NCBI GenBank assembly: GCA_033558025.1
Contig: JAUCEF010000007.1
Coordinates: forward strand, 6,510,001-6,574,000
Length of the DNA stretch: 64,000 nucleotides
From: Phytophthora sp. 'mugwort'
Lineage: Eukaryota; Oomycota; Peronosporomycetes; Peronosporales; Peronosporaceae
Direction: 5' to 3'
Shown: piece after piece, positions 43,230 to 53,200 of the stretch
Numbering within the stretch: position 1 is the stretch's first letter
How the letters are laid out: each line of letters opens with the position of its first letter
Notes under the pieces: model-generated
What the model saw: the letters and a program-made list of their open reading frames with translations, nothing else
Databases searched by the model: none
Told to the model about the DNA's origin: nothing
Position numbers and translations under genes: made by a program

Positions 43230-44713
43230 ACGCGTGCCTTGATCCAGACAGCTGTAGAATTTATTTGAGGGTTGGGGTATCCCTCAATAATATACTCTTG
43301 TCATATAACTAAGGAAGCATCTCGGTCGCGTTGCTCCGTCGATTTGCTCAGGGGCCGATATCTATCAACTGCTTCGCCATTACAGTCCGACGTCCCCGCC
43401 CAAGCTGAGCACTCATGAATTACTCTACTACCTCTGTAGAAAAAATCAACTTCATAAGATCGCAGTGTGAGGTAAAATTGCGGTTATGTCGGCCGCCAAC
43501 TCCCGCTGCCACACTAAGCAGTAGCAGCGGATACTACGCTAGGTGGGCGTCGCGCGCTAGACGACGACGCTAAGCACAAACACCACGTGCACCACGATTT
43601 TGGTCGCCGAGCACCTGCCATCAGTGAAGGCAGCTCCCGATCTGTCATGATAACGACATCGCTGGAGGACGTGCCCGGGTCGATGCATGCAGGATCCGGC
43701 AGATCATACCTGTGAAGCTACCAAGAGCTCACTAATATCATATTTCAGATCGTGTTCCCGAGAGGCATGAGTTTTCCGGTCACCTGGGTCGCGCATAATT
43801 GCCGTGCACGTTCTCGCTGATGTTGACCCAGTCAGCGTAGGAGTACGGGATGGGCACCAGCACGATGGCAAATCCGGCGATCAAGCCTCGCCCAAGTCCA
43901 CAGAGACCTGGTCCTGCATGACCGGGTCCATAACGGAGAAGACAACGCTGGGCACTGCCAAATATATCACCCAGGGCGAGCACGACACGCGCGCCTTGTG
44001 GATGCAGTTTGTTTGTTCAAATCCGCGAGTTGTTGCGACCGTTGCCGCTATGTCACCCTTAATTGCGACTACGAACGCTAACTCCCTGCTATAAACCGTA
44101 TCTATTCCTAGGGCTAGGTGGCGTTTTGGTCGTGGCTCACACCTGCTAACCTGTAACAAGTCAGCCTATAGTCACGTACTGGGTCTCTGCTCCTGCGGAT
44201 CAAGCGTTTAGTATGGGAGCTAAATCGTGTACCCCCACTTCAATGGCATCTCTACCTGCACACGGGGTGCCCTAATTCGACTAGCTACAAAACATTGATC
44301 CCACACGTTTCATATTCTTTAGAGGAGTTCGTGAGTAGAGGCTTTCTGCGAAAGAAAAGTGTTCCCTGGCAATCGATTGTAGATGTCAACCCTGACCGTT
44401 CATGTCTCACTTGAGTAGAGGTAAGCAAATAGAGGTAAGAATAAAAATAGCATAAAACGGAGACATACGATTGTAAATGGGGACTTCGTCCCCAATAATA
44501 ATCTTAGAAATTATAAATGGAAATCGGGTCTGCACTATATACTTTTAAGGACGCCGCTCCGCTGAGGGCACCAAGGCAGTTATCGCCACACCCCAAATGG
44601 CGCTTAGACACGTGACAGAACCTTAAGCCGAGTGAGGCCTATTATAACAATGATATATCCCGGTTTAGTTTATATAAACCTCAGGCAATATACATGTAGT
44701 CCGGCTTGCCGAG
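43230..44713. other. Interval without a recognised gene
   Basis: Short ORFs only, without motifs. Nothing else is seen. Confidence 0.4.
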
Positions 44714-45861
44714 TACCGTAATCCCCCTGTCACAAGCGTCACCCGATATGCACAGCGGGGATAGGTATCATGTGCACTTGGCCAAACCACGATATGCATG
44801 CACTTAATGGTTTCAATACGGTTCACTCGAATGCACTGTGTGACAACAAACAGAGCCGAAGGATCAAGCGCGATGAACGCGCCGATATCTCGCAGGTGAG
44901 CTAACGCACGAATCTGAGCTTTTGCATAGAGCTTTATCGATGTATTGGCTCGGCGTTCTGTAAATTTGCGCGGCGCAGCGTTGATTATATTGACTGTCAT
45001 GACAGCCCTCGTGTTAAACTTCCGTGACCAGTCGTTTAATCTGTCAAATCTGCTGTAACATAAGTAAATTTCAGGTATTTTAAGTGACCCATCAGACAAG
45101 TTTTCGTAACAGCTATTTTGTTTGGGCGATCATTGAGGCGGTTCAAGCTTAGCAGTACCGGCATATGCATGCCAGAGCTGACTGTACAAGCCATCATATC
45201 GTATTCCGGGAATTGAATATAAAACGCTCAAAAATACCACTGCCCTTACCCGGGGGATTCGCAGCGGCATATAAAAATCCTCTCAAACATCGTTGGCCAT
45301 CAAACGTCCATCAGGTAGGGGCACTTCTAGCTTCTCGCGATTTCTCTGTCAATACTGCTTTGCATCTAACGCTGTTTGGTGGACCTGCTGCTCCTAATCC
45401 CTGTGCTAGTGGCCCGGCCCTCTGTGGTGCTTCGTCCAGCTTCTCCTCACCGGCCGCGTTCCAAGCGGGCGGGCGGAGCGCTGCCTCATTTTGACCAGGT
45501 ATGATATTTGAGTGAATCGGTGTCTTAGTCCATTTTTTTATTTAGTCATCTAGATCTAATACTGTTGATGTCTGTGAATGCCTTAGTTCGCTGAGCGTCT
45601 CTTCATTATGAGCAACATTCGAAGGAGCCCGGTTGTTCTGCTGTTACTGCTCGAGCTTCTGTGCGATCGCCCAGCCCTCCGCACTTACTGCAGAGCTCTG
45701 CGAAGCAGGCAATCTCAGTATTTGTGGTGACGACTTAACACGGCACCCGCTTTAACGACTTGATGGTGAGGACATGGAGCCGTGTTCATCGAAGTCTATA
45801 GTGGCGCAATTTTGCATTCTCCTCGTTCACAAATGCAGCGACATTTCGCTGTCACTTTCGG

Positions 45862-46764
45862 ATGATACGACCTGCATTTGCGAAGCTTCTCAGGATTCTG
45901 GAACCATACATCACGAAGACGGAGACTAAGTTTGGCAAGCCAATCCCTTGCTGCTGTTCGTCTGGCGGTTTACCTCTTTTTCTGTGGGCATGGCTGCTCG
46001 CTCCATATTCTGAGTGCGCTGTTTGGCATCTGGAAGTCGACAGCATCCGCCATTATTCGCGTGGTGTCTCGCGCGATAGTAGGGCACATGAGCAACTATG
46101 TCACGTTCCCGTCAACTCGTGAAAAGCTGCTGAAATGTTCAATTGGCTTTGAAGATGGTTATGGTGTTCCTGGGTGTGTTCGTGCGCTAGACGGCTGTCA
46201 TATCCCTATTGTGCAACCAAGTGTCCCACCAGCAAGAAGTACTTCAACTGGAAGAGTTTTTACTCGTTTAATGTCAGCGCCATTGTTTACCGGACAAGGC
46301 GATTTCTCGACGTCGACGTTAGATGGCCTGGCTCGGTTGGAGACAGCAGAGTATTCAATAACAGCGCTGTTGGGCGTTTTCACGAGGAACTGTTTTCAAG
46401 GCTAGGTGGTGCGGAAGGAGCCGGACAACTGTTGACTGGTCTAAACGAGCAGTGCAAGATACCGTTTTTCCTACTCGCTGATTAGCGTATACAATACGAA
46501 GCATGTCGTGACCACTTCCGAGATAGCCGAGGCACGGAGTGACGTGGTCGTTGCGCGCCTTAATAAGGCTCTCGCCGGAATGCGATACCCGGTAGAGTGT
46601 GCGTTTGGATACTGAAAGCGAGGTGGCGCGTGGTGGGAAAGCCTATTGAGATGGCACGAACGAATATTGCAGTGGTGCCAACCCTCATTAGCTCGGTGTG
46701 CATCTTGCACAACTTCGTCATTGATATGGGTCATGACATGTGGGACGAGCTCGCTGAGGCATGA
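45862..46764 (+). pseudogene. PIF/Harbinger DDE transposase
   Basis: The N-terminal part FAKLLRILEPYITKTETKFG changes frame near 45945 to AAVRLAVYLFFCGHGCSLHI and FGIWKSTASAIIRVVSRAI. The first catalytic Asp is in VPGCVRALDGCHIPIV (about 46195). After another frame change come KSFYSFNVSAIVYRTRRFLD, the second Asp in VDVRWPGSVGDSRVF and IPFFLLAD. The end, after two more breaks, is MRYPVECAFGY (Glu) and WRVVGKPIEMARTNI, CILHNF, with TGA at 46762-46764. Order and motifs fit the DDE_Tnp_4 type of Harbinger transposases. At least three indels and a stop make it inactive. Confidence 0.82.
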
Positions 46765-46798
46765 CAGCGAGCATTTTACATCGCAAATTTTGGGAGCA

Positions 46799-47677
46799 CT
46801 ACCGACGAGGGCGGCGACCAAGCAACTCATACGCGGAAACCAAACGAGAGTTGCGCTTTTGAAGTGGATGGAATTCAGAGATTCGGTTAGGGTGAGCTGA
46901 TCCAGTACATTTATGCCGTACGACCAAACAGTTCGCGCAAAAGCACGTGTCTTTTTCGTTCTCGTTTTGCTGATGTTTGAGGCAGTCTTCCATATCACTG
47001 CGCGCCATCACACGCACGATCTTGACTGCTCTATCCAGGATCTCCTCCAGGGTATCTGAAGCTTCCTGTGCTCTTTTCTTTCCTTTTGACGTGGCCTCGG
47101 GTTGGCAAATTGGACCTTCTAATAGACTGGCGTCAATCGACACACCCTCATCAAGCGGGTACACGCTTGGGTCGTCTTCGAACACGTCTTGAAGGGCCGT
47201 GTAGCATTCCCCCCCCCTCAGACACCGCCACCGCTTTCATTTCTTGAGGGTCTGCGCTCGATCTTCCGTCTCCATATGGAACCAACTTGGCTTGCCGGTG
47301 CTGCCAACGAGTCGGCCACTGTTATGGTCCGTAATGAGGGCAAAAGACTGTTTCAGTGATGCCATCTTGTCTTTGACCGGACGATGTGTGCGAGGACGGA
47401 AACCAGGATCTAGCCAGCTAAGCCTCCCACAGGGCTATGACCACAAGCAGTTCGCTCTAAGAAGATGTCGTTTGGCTCCACCGGCTCTCCAGAATGCTTG
47501 GCACGAAGAGTTGAAAGCCGTCGATGTACTCTTCGTACACGACTGCCGTGAACTGATCGGTCGTGTGTCCGACTGAGAGCGTCTGGTAGTGGCGCGCTTC
47601 CAAGCCGATATCAGCAGAAGCACTTCGTCAGAGGTCCACGCCTTGCCTCGTGTGCTTTCTGCGACAGCATTTCTCAT
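46799..47677 (-). pseudogene. Myb/SANT-like partner protein of the Harbinger element
   Basis: The ATG at 47675-47677 opens MRNAVAESTRGKAWTSDEVL, whose W-x(n)-LLISAWKR pattern is a Myb/SANT-like trihelix. The frame shifts near 47570 (QFTAVVYEEYIDGFQLFVPS) and ends in a charged tail with LEEILDRAVKIVRVM and a stop at 46799. Harbinger Myb-like proteins carry the transposase to the nucleus and the ends. The gene converges on the transposase with a 34-bp gap. Confidence 0.65.
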
Positions 47678-47995
47678 AGCTGCTCGCCAAAACACTATGC
47701 TGCAGTACTACCGCTGGACGACTGGTTGACACAGGATGTAAAACTGTATACAAAATACAAAAGAGAGTCTATTCCGGAATGCCTTGAGTTTGAACACACG
47801 CCCGGTATACCACACTCATTTAATCGGAATAGCGTATACCGGTACCGTTAAGCTTGAACCGCCCCATTAGCAGAGATGCGGTGACGCTTTTGACAAAGCG
47901 ACGCTTTGACAGGGGGATTACGGTACCCCCGTCCTTGTATCCTAACCCTACGTTTGTTATTCGTGTGCCACCTCTGTGATGAAACTCCCCACTGT

Positions 47996-48083
47996 GTGGT
48001 AATGGTCACTCTTGTATGACCACTATACTGGTCGCTGTATTATCTGGTGGTAATAGTCACTCTCGTATGACCACCGGTCGCCG
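47996..48083 (+). repeat. Two direct repeats, 51-bp period
   Basis: GTGGTAATGGTCACTCTTGT at 47996 recurs as GTGGTAATAGTCACTCTCGT at 48047, each continuing ATGACCAC and a GGTCGC block. They lie about 70 bp outside the Harbinger right end. Confidence 0.65.
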
Positions 48084-48636
48084 TTGACCTTGTGGCACAG
48101 GTTGAGGTAAAAAATTTGGATTTCCTCGATTAGGGATTCAAAGGCCTCGTTTACAAAATTGATAGTAAGGAAAATGACCGACACTTTTAAAGTGAAAGTA
48201 AGATATTTCAAGTTCTATACATCCTACACAATGTAGAATACTTGACATGTAATACAGAAGCTTTACCTCGCTCGCGGTATATGCGCTCGAAGCACAACAA
48301 TTCTGTAACATTGCCAACCGTCCGCAAAATGTATCATCATTATATTATACTTGGGTTTTGTATCAGCAATGCTAGCGATCGCAGAGGCGAAAGCATCACG
48401 TTGTATGACAGCCACTCCATCGACTGCGAAAATGCGCGCTACTAACAAGGGCTCTATCTTACACCAAGGACTAGAAACTCGCCAGCAAATCAATTGCCAT
48501 TTGCACAAGAAATGCGACTACAAGACGTGGAAACGCGACGAAAAAAATGCGTACTTTTGCCTTTGATATCATTTAGATCATGCCTGAGAGCGCGCCCTCA
48601 GAACAAGAGACGATCTAAATAAGACGTGAGCCTAAG

Positions 48637-48894
48637 TACCGTAAATCACGGCGACCATGCAGGGTGCGGCGAAAATGCAACACTTTCGTAAAATCTCTAT
48701 CAGTATGTCTTTTTTTTTGCCAATACGACGGAAGCATTATACATGACACCCTTTCTGCGTGTTGCTGGTACTAATGCGGCGCTCCGGGGACAACTCACCA
48801 GAGGAGCCATGTGAGTTGCTGACCATTTTTTATAACCTCAAACAGCTTGATTTCTACTTTTTACGAACTTGTATGTTCGCCGTGATTTACGGTA
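48637..48894. mobile_element. MITE with TA-bounded inverted repeats (258 bp)
   Basis: The left end TACCGTAAATCACGGCGACC is mirrored by the right end GTTCGCCGTGATTTACGGTA, pairing over about 25 bp with few mismatches. The interior is non-coding. The first eight bases, TACCGTAA, equal those of the Harbinger element at 44714, so cross-mobilisation is possible; alternatively the TA ends could be a Tc1/mariner-type target duplication. Confidence 0.7.
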
Positions 48895-49170
48895 TGGGGT
48901 ATGATCAAGGCTCTTGAAGGAATTATGAGGTAAATTGGGCTCATTTCCCTCAATTAAATAGGCCTGTGACTAATAATTGTTTTCAGTGCTGTATCTAGGT
49001 ACATGTTGCACTCGCACTAGACTCTACTCAAATGACTCGAGTACCTGTAGGGAGTGCATCACTGGTTATGAAGCGTGAGTGATACTAGATACCGATTTAC
49101 CCTATATCGCCAGTGTGGCGACGCATCGGGAGGAAACCCACCCTGCCCCTTTCGATCTCGCCCTTTCGCG

Positions 49171-50408
49171 ATGCTCGAACCTCTGAACTGCCACCGCTTC
49201 TTCCGCTGGCGACTTGCTGTGACGAAAGGGGGTCGCCGAGGGTTGGTCCATGGGGTTTCCGCGGCGGCAGCGCTTATCCTGACGGTCATATGGCTCTGCA
49301 GTCATCGAGAGGTGGTGGTGACGAGTGTACTGCACCCGTTAACGCCGTTCCAAGCGCCGCTCAATACGCACGTCAAGTTTTCCACGATCGTGGCGAATAA
49401 AGACCGCGTATCAGTGCGTGACGACGCGTTCCCTCAGTACGGGGAGGATTCGCTGCCAGGACGCCACTTTCGACTCGAAAATACGGAACTCTTGAGTCAC
49501 CCGAGCAACAAAAACGAGGGCTCGGTGCTACTGCTGGTCGTACTGAAAGACGCCGAGTCGTGGGGGGAAGGACGCACGGCCCAGGACTTTTTCGAGTTGC
49601 TCGACTCGTTCGACTACCCGAAGGAGAAAATGTCCGTGACGGTGCTCACTTCGACTATGAGCGAGTTTGACGTCATACAGAAGCACTTTCAACTACAGAT
49701 TCAACGGTTTGCGAGGCTTTCGGTGCTGTTTCGAGATGACTTCGTGGCTGAGAAGGTCCTCACACGAGAAAATCGCCATGACGATCAAGTGCAGGCCAAT
49801 CGACGGCGAGTTATTGCGAGGTACCGCAATTTTGCGGTGCTTACGACCATGGAGATGTGGCACCAACATGTCGTGTGGCTGGATGCCGACGTGCACAAGG
49901 TTCCGTCGGGACTTTTGAAGAAGATGATTCGATGTAGGTGAAAATATCGCTGCTGGGAAGGATAGAGCGGAACGATACTTACAGAATTGTGCTGTTTTTT
50001 ATCTTATTAGCTGGGCTGGGTATCGTCGAACCCATGTGTGTGCGGATGAAGGAGAACGGTCACGACTGGTACGAGTACGACCTCAATGCGTGGGTGGGGC
50101 AACGCAAGATACGACGATCAGCTCGGGACTCGAGTTTTGTACCTGGAGATTTGAGCGTCAAGCGCATGAAGCAATTCCACGGTGACAAAGAAGCATTCGT
50201 ACCGCTGGACTCGGTAGGAGGCACGATGTTGTACGTGAGAGCTGACGTTCATCGCCAAGGCGCGCTCTTTCCGGTTCATCATGTGATCGGAAGTGAGTGG
50301 ACAAGCGAAGGTTACGACGGTATTGAGACGGAAGGACTCTGTTATGTCGCACACTTCTTGGGATTCAAGTGCTGGGGAATGCCCAACGACCTTATTTACC
50401 ACGTGTAG
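49171..50408 (+). CDS. GT62-type (Mnn9/Anp1/Van1-like) mannosyltransferase, type II membrane protein
   Basis: Exons 49171-49933 and 50011-50408 flank a 77-bp GT-AG intron and encode 386 residues without interruption. The first ATG is 49171; the frame is open to 49075 but only with a GTG. Residues 25-43 form a signal-anchor helix (VSAAAALILTVIWLC), placing the catalytic part in the Golgi lumen. The family signature is present: LDADV with the metal-binding DxD at 238-240, GGTMLYVRADVHRQGALFPV, and IETEGLCYVAHFLGFKCWG followed by LPNYLVYH-like MPNDLIYHV. In fungi this family builds alpha-1,6-mannan on secreted glycoproteins using GDP-mannose; the oomycete role is inferred as secretory glycan extension. 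Its end lies 80 bp from the oppositely transcribed next gene. Confidence 0.85.
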
Positions 50409-50487
50409 GAAGAAAGAAAAGAACTACAACGAAAGATTGACGCCCATCCAAAACTACCGGTATGCATTGAGTTTTTGATCTGGTGGT

Positions 50488-52116
50488 TCACCTTGACGTC
50501 ATTATTGAACTTTTGATGGGTGAGGTTGCTTCGCCTCCGATCATCTTTCCGCCCATCGCTTCTCGCAGTAGAAGCGTGTCAATGATCTGGTGCATTAAGC
50601 CCATGCTGACACGATATGTTCCAACAACTAACTCGGTCATCTCGCCAATATGTGTTTTCTGTTCTCCAAGAGGCACAGATGCGGTCAGTTCTGGACTAGC
50701 CAGCACTACCATTCGAGTGACTGATCCAGGGACGCCAACACTTGTGCTGCCAGTATCAAAGTTGAACGAAGACGTTGTGCAGTAGCCCTTCTCGCGTAGA
50801 CGCACGAAGAAGGATCCGTCTATCTCGACGTATGAATTCCAGACCACGACCGTCCGGTTCTTCTCGAACACTCGCCGAAACGAGAACCTTCGGACGATAT
50901 TCGTGACTCGAGATTTACTCAACTCCAACTTCTCGATCATCGTTACATTCATGTGGTTATCATCGATGACTTGTGTCTGGAACGGGCCGCGCATCATCTC
51001 CTTAGCCGTGCTGTATCGCAGAATGCCCCACATCGCCCGATGTACCGACTCCATGGAGAACGGCAGCAAGCGAACTGTTTCGTGTCTGACTGATACTCCA
51101 TTTGCATCCTGATATGCCTTTGTGCCATTGTTCATGTCATAATTGATGTGAGCGATGCCACTGAGCTCAAAGACCGCGTCCAACTCAACGTATTGGGTCT
51201 CGAGGCTCTCATTGAGAAGAGCGAAGATGAGCTCGTCCGACATAGCTGTTGGCTGCGAAAGGTTGCCGAAAATAGGAAGCGACTGCGCTGCCTCCCGCTG
51301 GTGTTGGTCGATCGCAGCTTCCAGACTTCGGGCGACCTCCAGTTGTCCTTCGAGCATTGCACGCAGCTTTAAATTCTCAACAACAGAGCGATCTGCCTCC
51401 TTCTTCTGTCGCTCTGCAATCTTCTTCCAGCACAATAGCACGGCTTGCGAAGTCTCCACATCGATGCTGGGGTCTCCAGTGAAGATAACAGCCGCACTGA
51501 CCGCCGCCGGAGATCCAACTTGCGGCTTGTTCAGTGCGGCCAGTTCCTCCTCCATATCGGCCACTCTAGCGCGCAAGTAGTCAAGCTCGTCTTTCGGCCG
51601 CTTGCGACGACGTGGCGCGTTCGTCTTCAAGTACGGGGCAGTGCGCACGTCCTTTCCTTTCTTACACGGTGTCGGCTGCTGCTGGCTCCTGCCACTGCTC
51701 AATCGATTTAGACCGGAAGGCTTCGCTGGTTTGTCCTTCTCCAGCTTTCTGGACGCTTCGGCCTGTGGTTGAGGTGTTGGCAGCGGCGGGATCTCGATCG
51801 AGAGCATCGCATCGATCTCGTCACCTAGCGTCACATTCTCCGTCGCGGAGAACGCATCAGCGATCGAGGCCTGCTCGGAGAAGGACAGCACGTCGTCCAG
51901 CGCCGCCAGCAAATCCTCGTCCAGGGCGCCAACGCCGTCGTGAGGTGTTTGGTGGCTAGTCTGATGGGGCATGGCGGCCTCTTGAGAAATGACCGGCGCG
52001 GTGCTGTTGCGGCGACACAGGCAAACCGCGAGGTGGGACAGCAGATGACGATTCACAGAGTGCGTCTGTGGTGCCGAGAGCTGGAGTGGCAACAGCAGAT
52101 CAAAGTCATTGAGCAT
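50488..52116 (-). CDS. bZIP-like/START-like protein of the oomycete 'M96' kind
   Basis: A single open frame of 542 codons. The first ATG is at 52116, but the Met at 51972 (MPHQTSHQTPHDGVGALDED) is the likelier start because the family usually begins with an acidic helix of this kind; it would give 494 residues. From that Met: acidic region (13-30), a basic run APRRRKRPKDEL (119-130) leading to a short coiled coil (DYLRARVADMEEELAAL), a second coil about 175-230, and a long alpha/beta region to the end that resembles START-like ligand-binding folds. Many such proteins in Phytophthora are annotated 'M96 mating-specific'; I rely on memory for that name. Function: probably a DNA-binding or lipid-responsive regulator, inferred. 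No lesions are seen. Confidence 0.72.
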   Translation of the reverse strand: MLNDFDLLLPLQLSAPQTHSVNRHLLSHLAVCLCRRNSTAPVISQEAAMPHQTSHQTPHDGVGALDEDLLAALDDVLSFSEQASIADAFSATENVTLGDEIDAMLSIEIPPLPTPQPQAEASRKLEKDKPAKPSGLNRLSSGRSQQQPTPCKKGKDVRTAPYLKTNAPRRRKRPKDELDYLRARVADMEEELAALNKPQVGSPAAVSAAVIFTGDPSIDVETSQAVLLCWKKIAERQKKEADRSVVENLKLRAMLEGQLEVARSLEAAIDQHQREAAQSLPIFGNLSQPTAMSDELIFALLNESLETQYVELDAVFELSGIAHINYDMNNGTKAYQDANGVSVRHETVRLLPFSMESVHRAMWGILRYSTAKEMMRGPFQTQVIDDNHMNVTMIEKLELSKSRVTNIVRRFSFRRVFEKNRTVVVWNSYVEIDGSFFVRLREKGYCTTSSFNFDTGSTSVGVPGSVTRMVVLASPELTASVPLGEQKTHIGEMTELVVGTYRVSMGLMHQIIDTLLLREAMGGKMIGGEATSPIKSSIMTSR

Positions 52117-52679
52117 TGCGTGCGCCTGCTGTGCACCACAGTGTGCAGTAGTAATCGGCAGCCTGCTTACGGGACCGCGACATGAACTGTAACTTACAGT
52201 GTAACCCCCTGCCAGCAGCCCGCATTATATTATTTATAGCTAGTCGCCTGCAACAATGAAGACCACCGCCTCATGATTCCACGTTCATCACGATGAAGTG
52301 GCTCCACGGTCCCTACGACTTAAGCACACGGACAGCAAAACAAATCGCGAGTAAGTTTTCAAACTGCGTGGGGTCTGCCTGCTGCGGTTGTGCCAGCTCA
52401 GGTTTGAGGCTCTGGTTCGTCAAACATACACAGAGGGAGAGAACTCGGGCCAGACCCGGACCTCCATACAAAATGAGGGGGCACCGGCCCCCTCCATTGG
52501 AGTTGAACCCATCGCCCGAAAATGTAGAAGTCGTGGGATTAAGTAGCATAGACTCCATGAAAAACGAGTTATAGCAATGGGGACACCACAACGCGAAATT
52601 AGATATGCTGTTTTGATCGCTTATGGCGTGTAGAAAGAGAGAGTATGATCTATTATCATAACTATATTTTCGCCGTTCA
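52117..52679. other. Upstream region of the bZIP/START-like gene; no other gene
   Basis: The sequence next to 52116 should contain the promoter of the minus-strand gene; an AT-rich stretch ATTATATTATTTATAG lies at about 52225-52240. ORFs in the rest show no motif. Confidence 0.4.
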
Positions 52680-53200
52680 CTAAGCAAACTGAATCGGTCC
52701 AAAGAAGAATCTCGATCGACCATGGCAGACATATCGTTCTATTGCTAAGATCTGATGAATCCACTCATCGTTCATAGTTATCCGTAGCCTTGTCTTCACC
52801 CGCTTCAGCGCTGAAAACGATCGTTCGGACTTCGCTGTTGATACTGGAAGAACAGACACCAGCTGAATAACGCGGTGATTGCCTGCTCTAACCATGCACT
52901 CGCTCACTCCCCTAGATTTTTTTAAATCAGCAAATCGAGTATCTTTCACTGCTGCGCTACGGAAGCGCTTGGCTTCGTGTTAATCTGTTCCAGCTTCCCG
53001 CTGACGTCCGGGTAAAAATCAGTGGCAATTCGAGCTATAGTATCTGGGGCCCAACCGCGAAAGGAGTTTCGGGAATTCAGGCCTCCCCACAGTTCCAACA
53101 ATTCGATCACGTTCTTACTAAACCGGCGATCGAGTGCGTCCTGAATGCACGATACAATAGTTTTTATACATCCTCATAATAGTGACTTGCTTGTATGCGG
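52680..53200 (-). pseudogene. hAT transposase C-terminal fragment
   Basis: Minus-strand frames read FSKNVIELLELWGG and WAPDTIARIATDFYPDVSG near 53130-53000, then after a frame change VLPVSTAKSERSFSALKRVK and TRLRITMNDEWIHQILAIE at about 52870-52740. The last is the hAT dimerisation motif. It differs from the relics at 40330 and 56382. It is truncated and interrupted by stops. Confidence 0.75.

Larger units (their letters stand above)
44714..47924 (+). mobile_element. PIF/Harbinger DNA transposon with both genes
   Basis: The left end TACCGTAATCCCCCTGTCA (44714) is mirrored at the right by TGACAGGGGGATTACGGTA ending at 47924, and both are followed inward by an ACGCTT / AAGCGT block. Between them lie a DDE transposase (plus) and a Myb/SANT-like gene (minus) in convergent order, the two-gene set of Harbinger elements. 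A TWA target duplication is not obvious. Both genes carry frameshifts. Confidence 0.72.

Noticed and set aside
44665..45099. 144-codon minus-strand ORF near the Harbinger left end
   Set aside because: It spans the proposed transposon terminus and shows no motif, so it is probably a chance frame.
48242..48566. Possible third Ulp1-like relic (ITLYDS followed by QQINCHLHKKCDYK)
   Set aside because: Only a weak resemblance; the motif order and spacing around His and Cys do not fit well enough.
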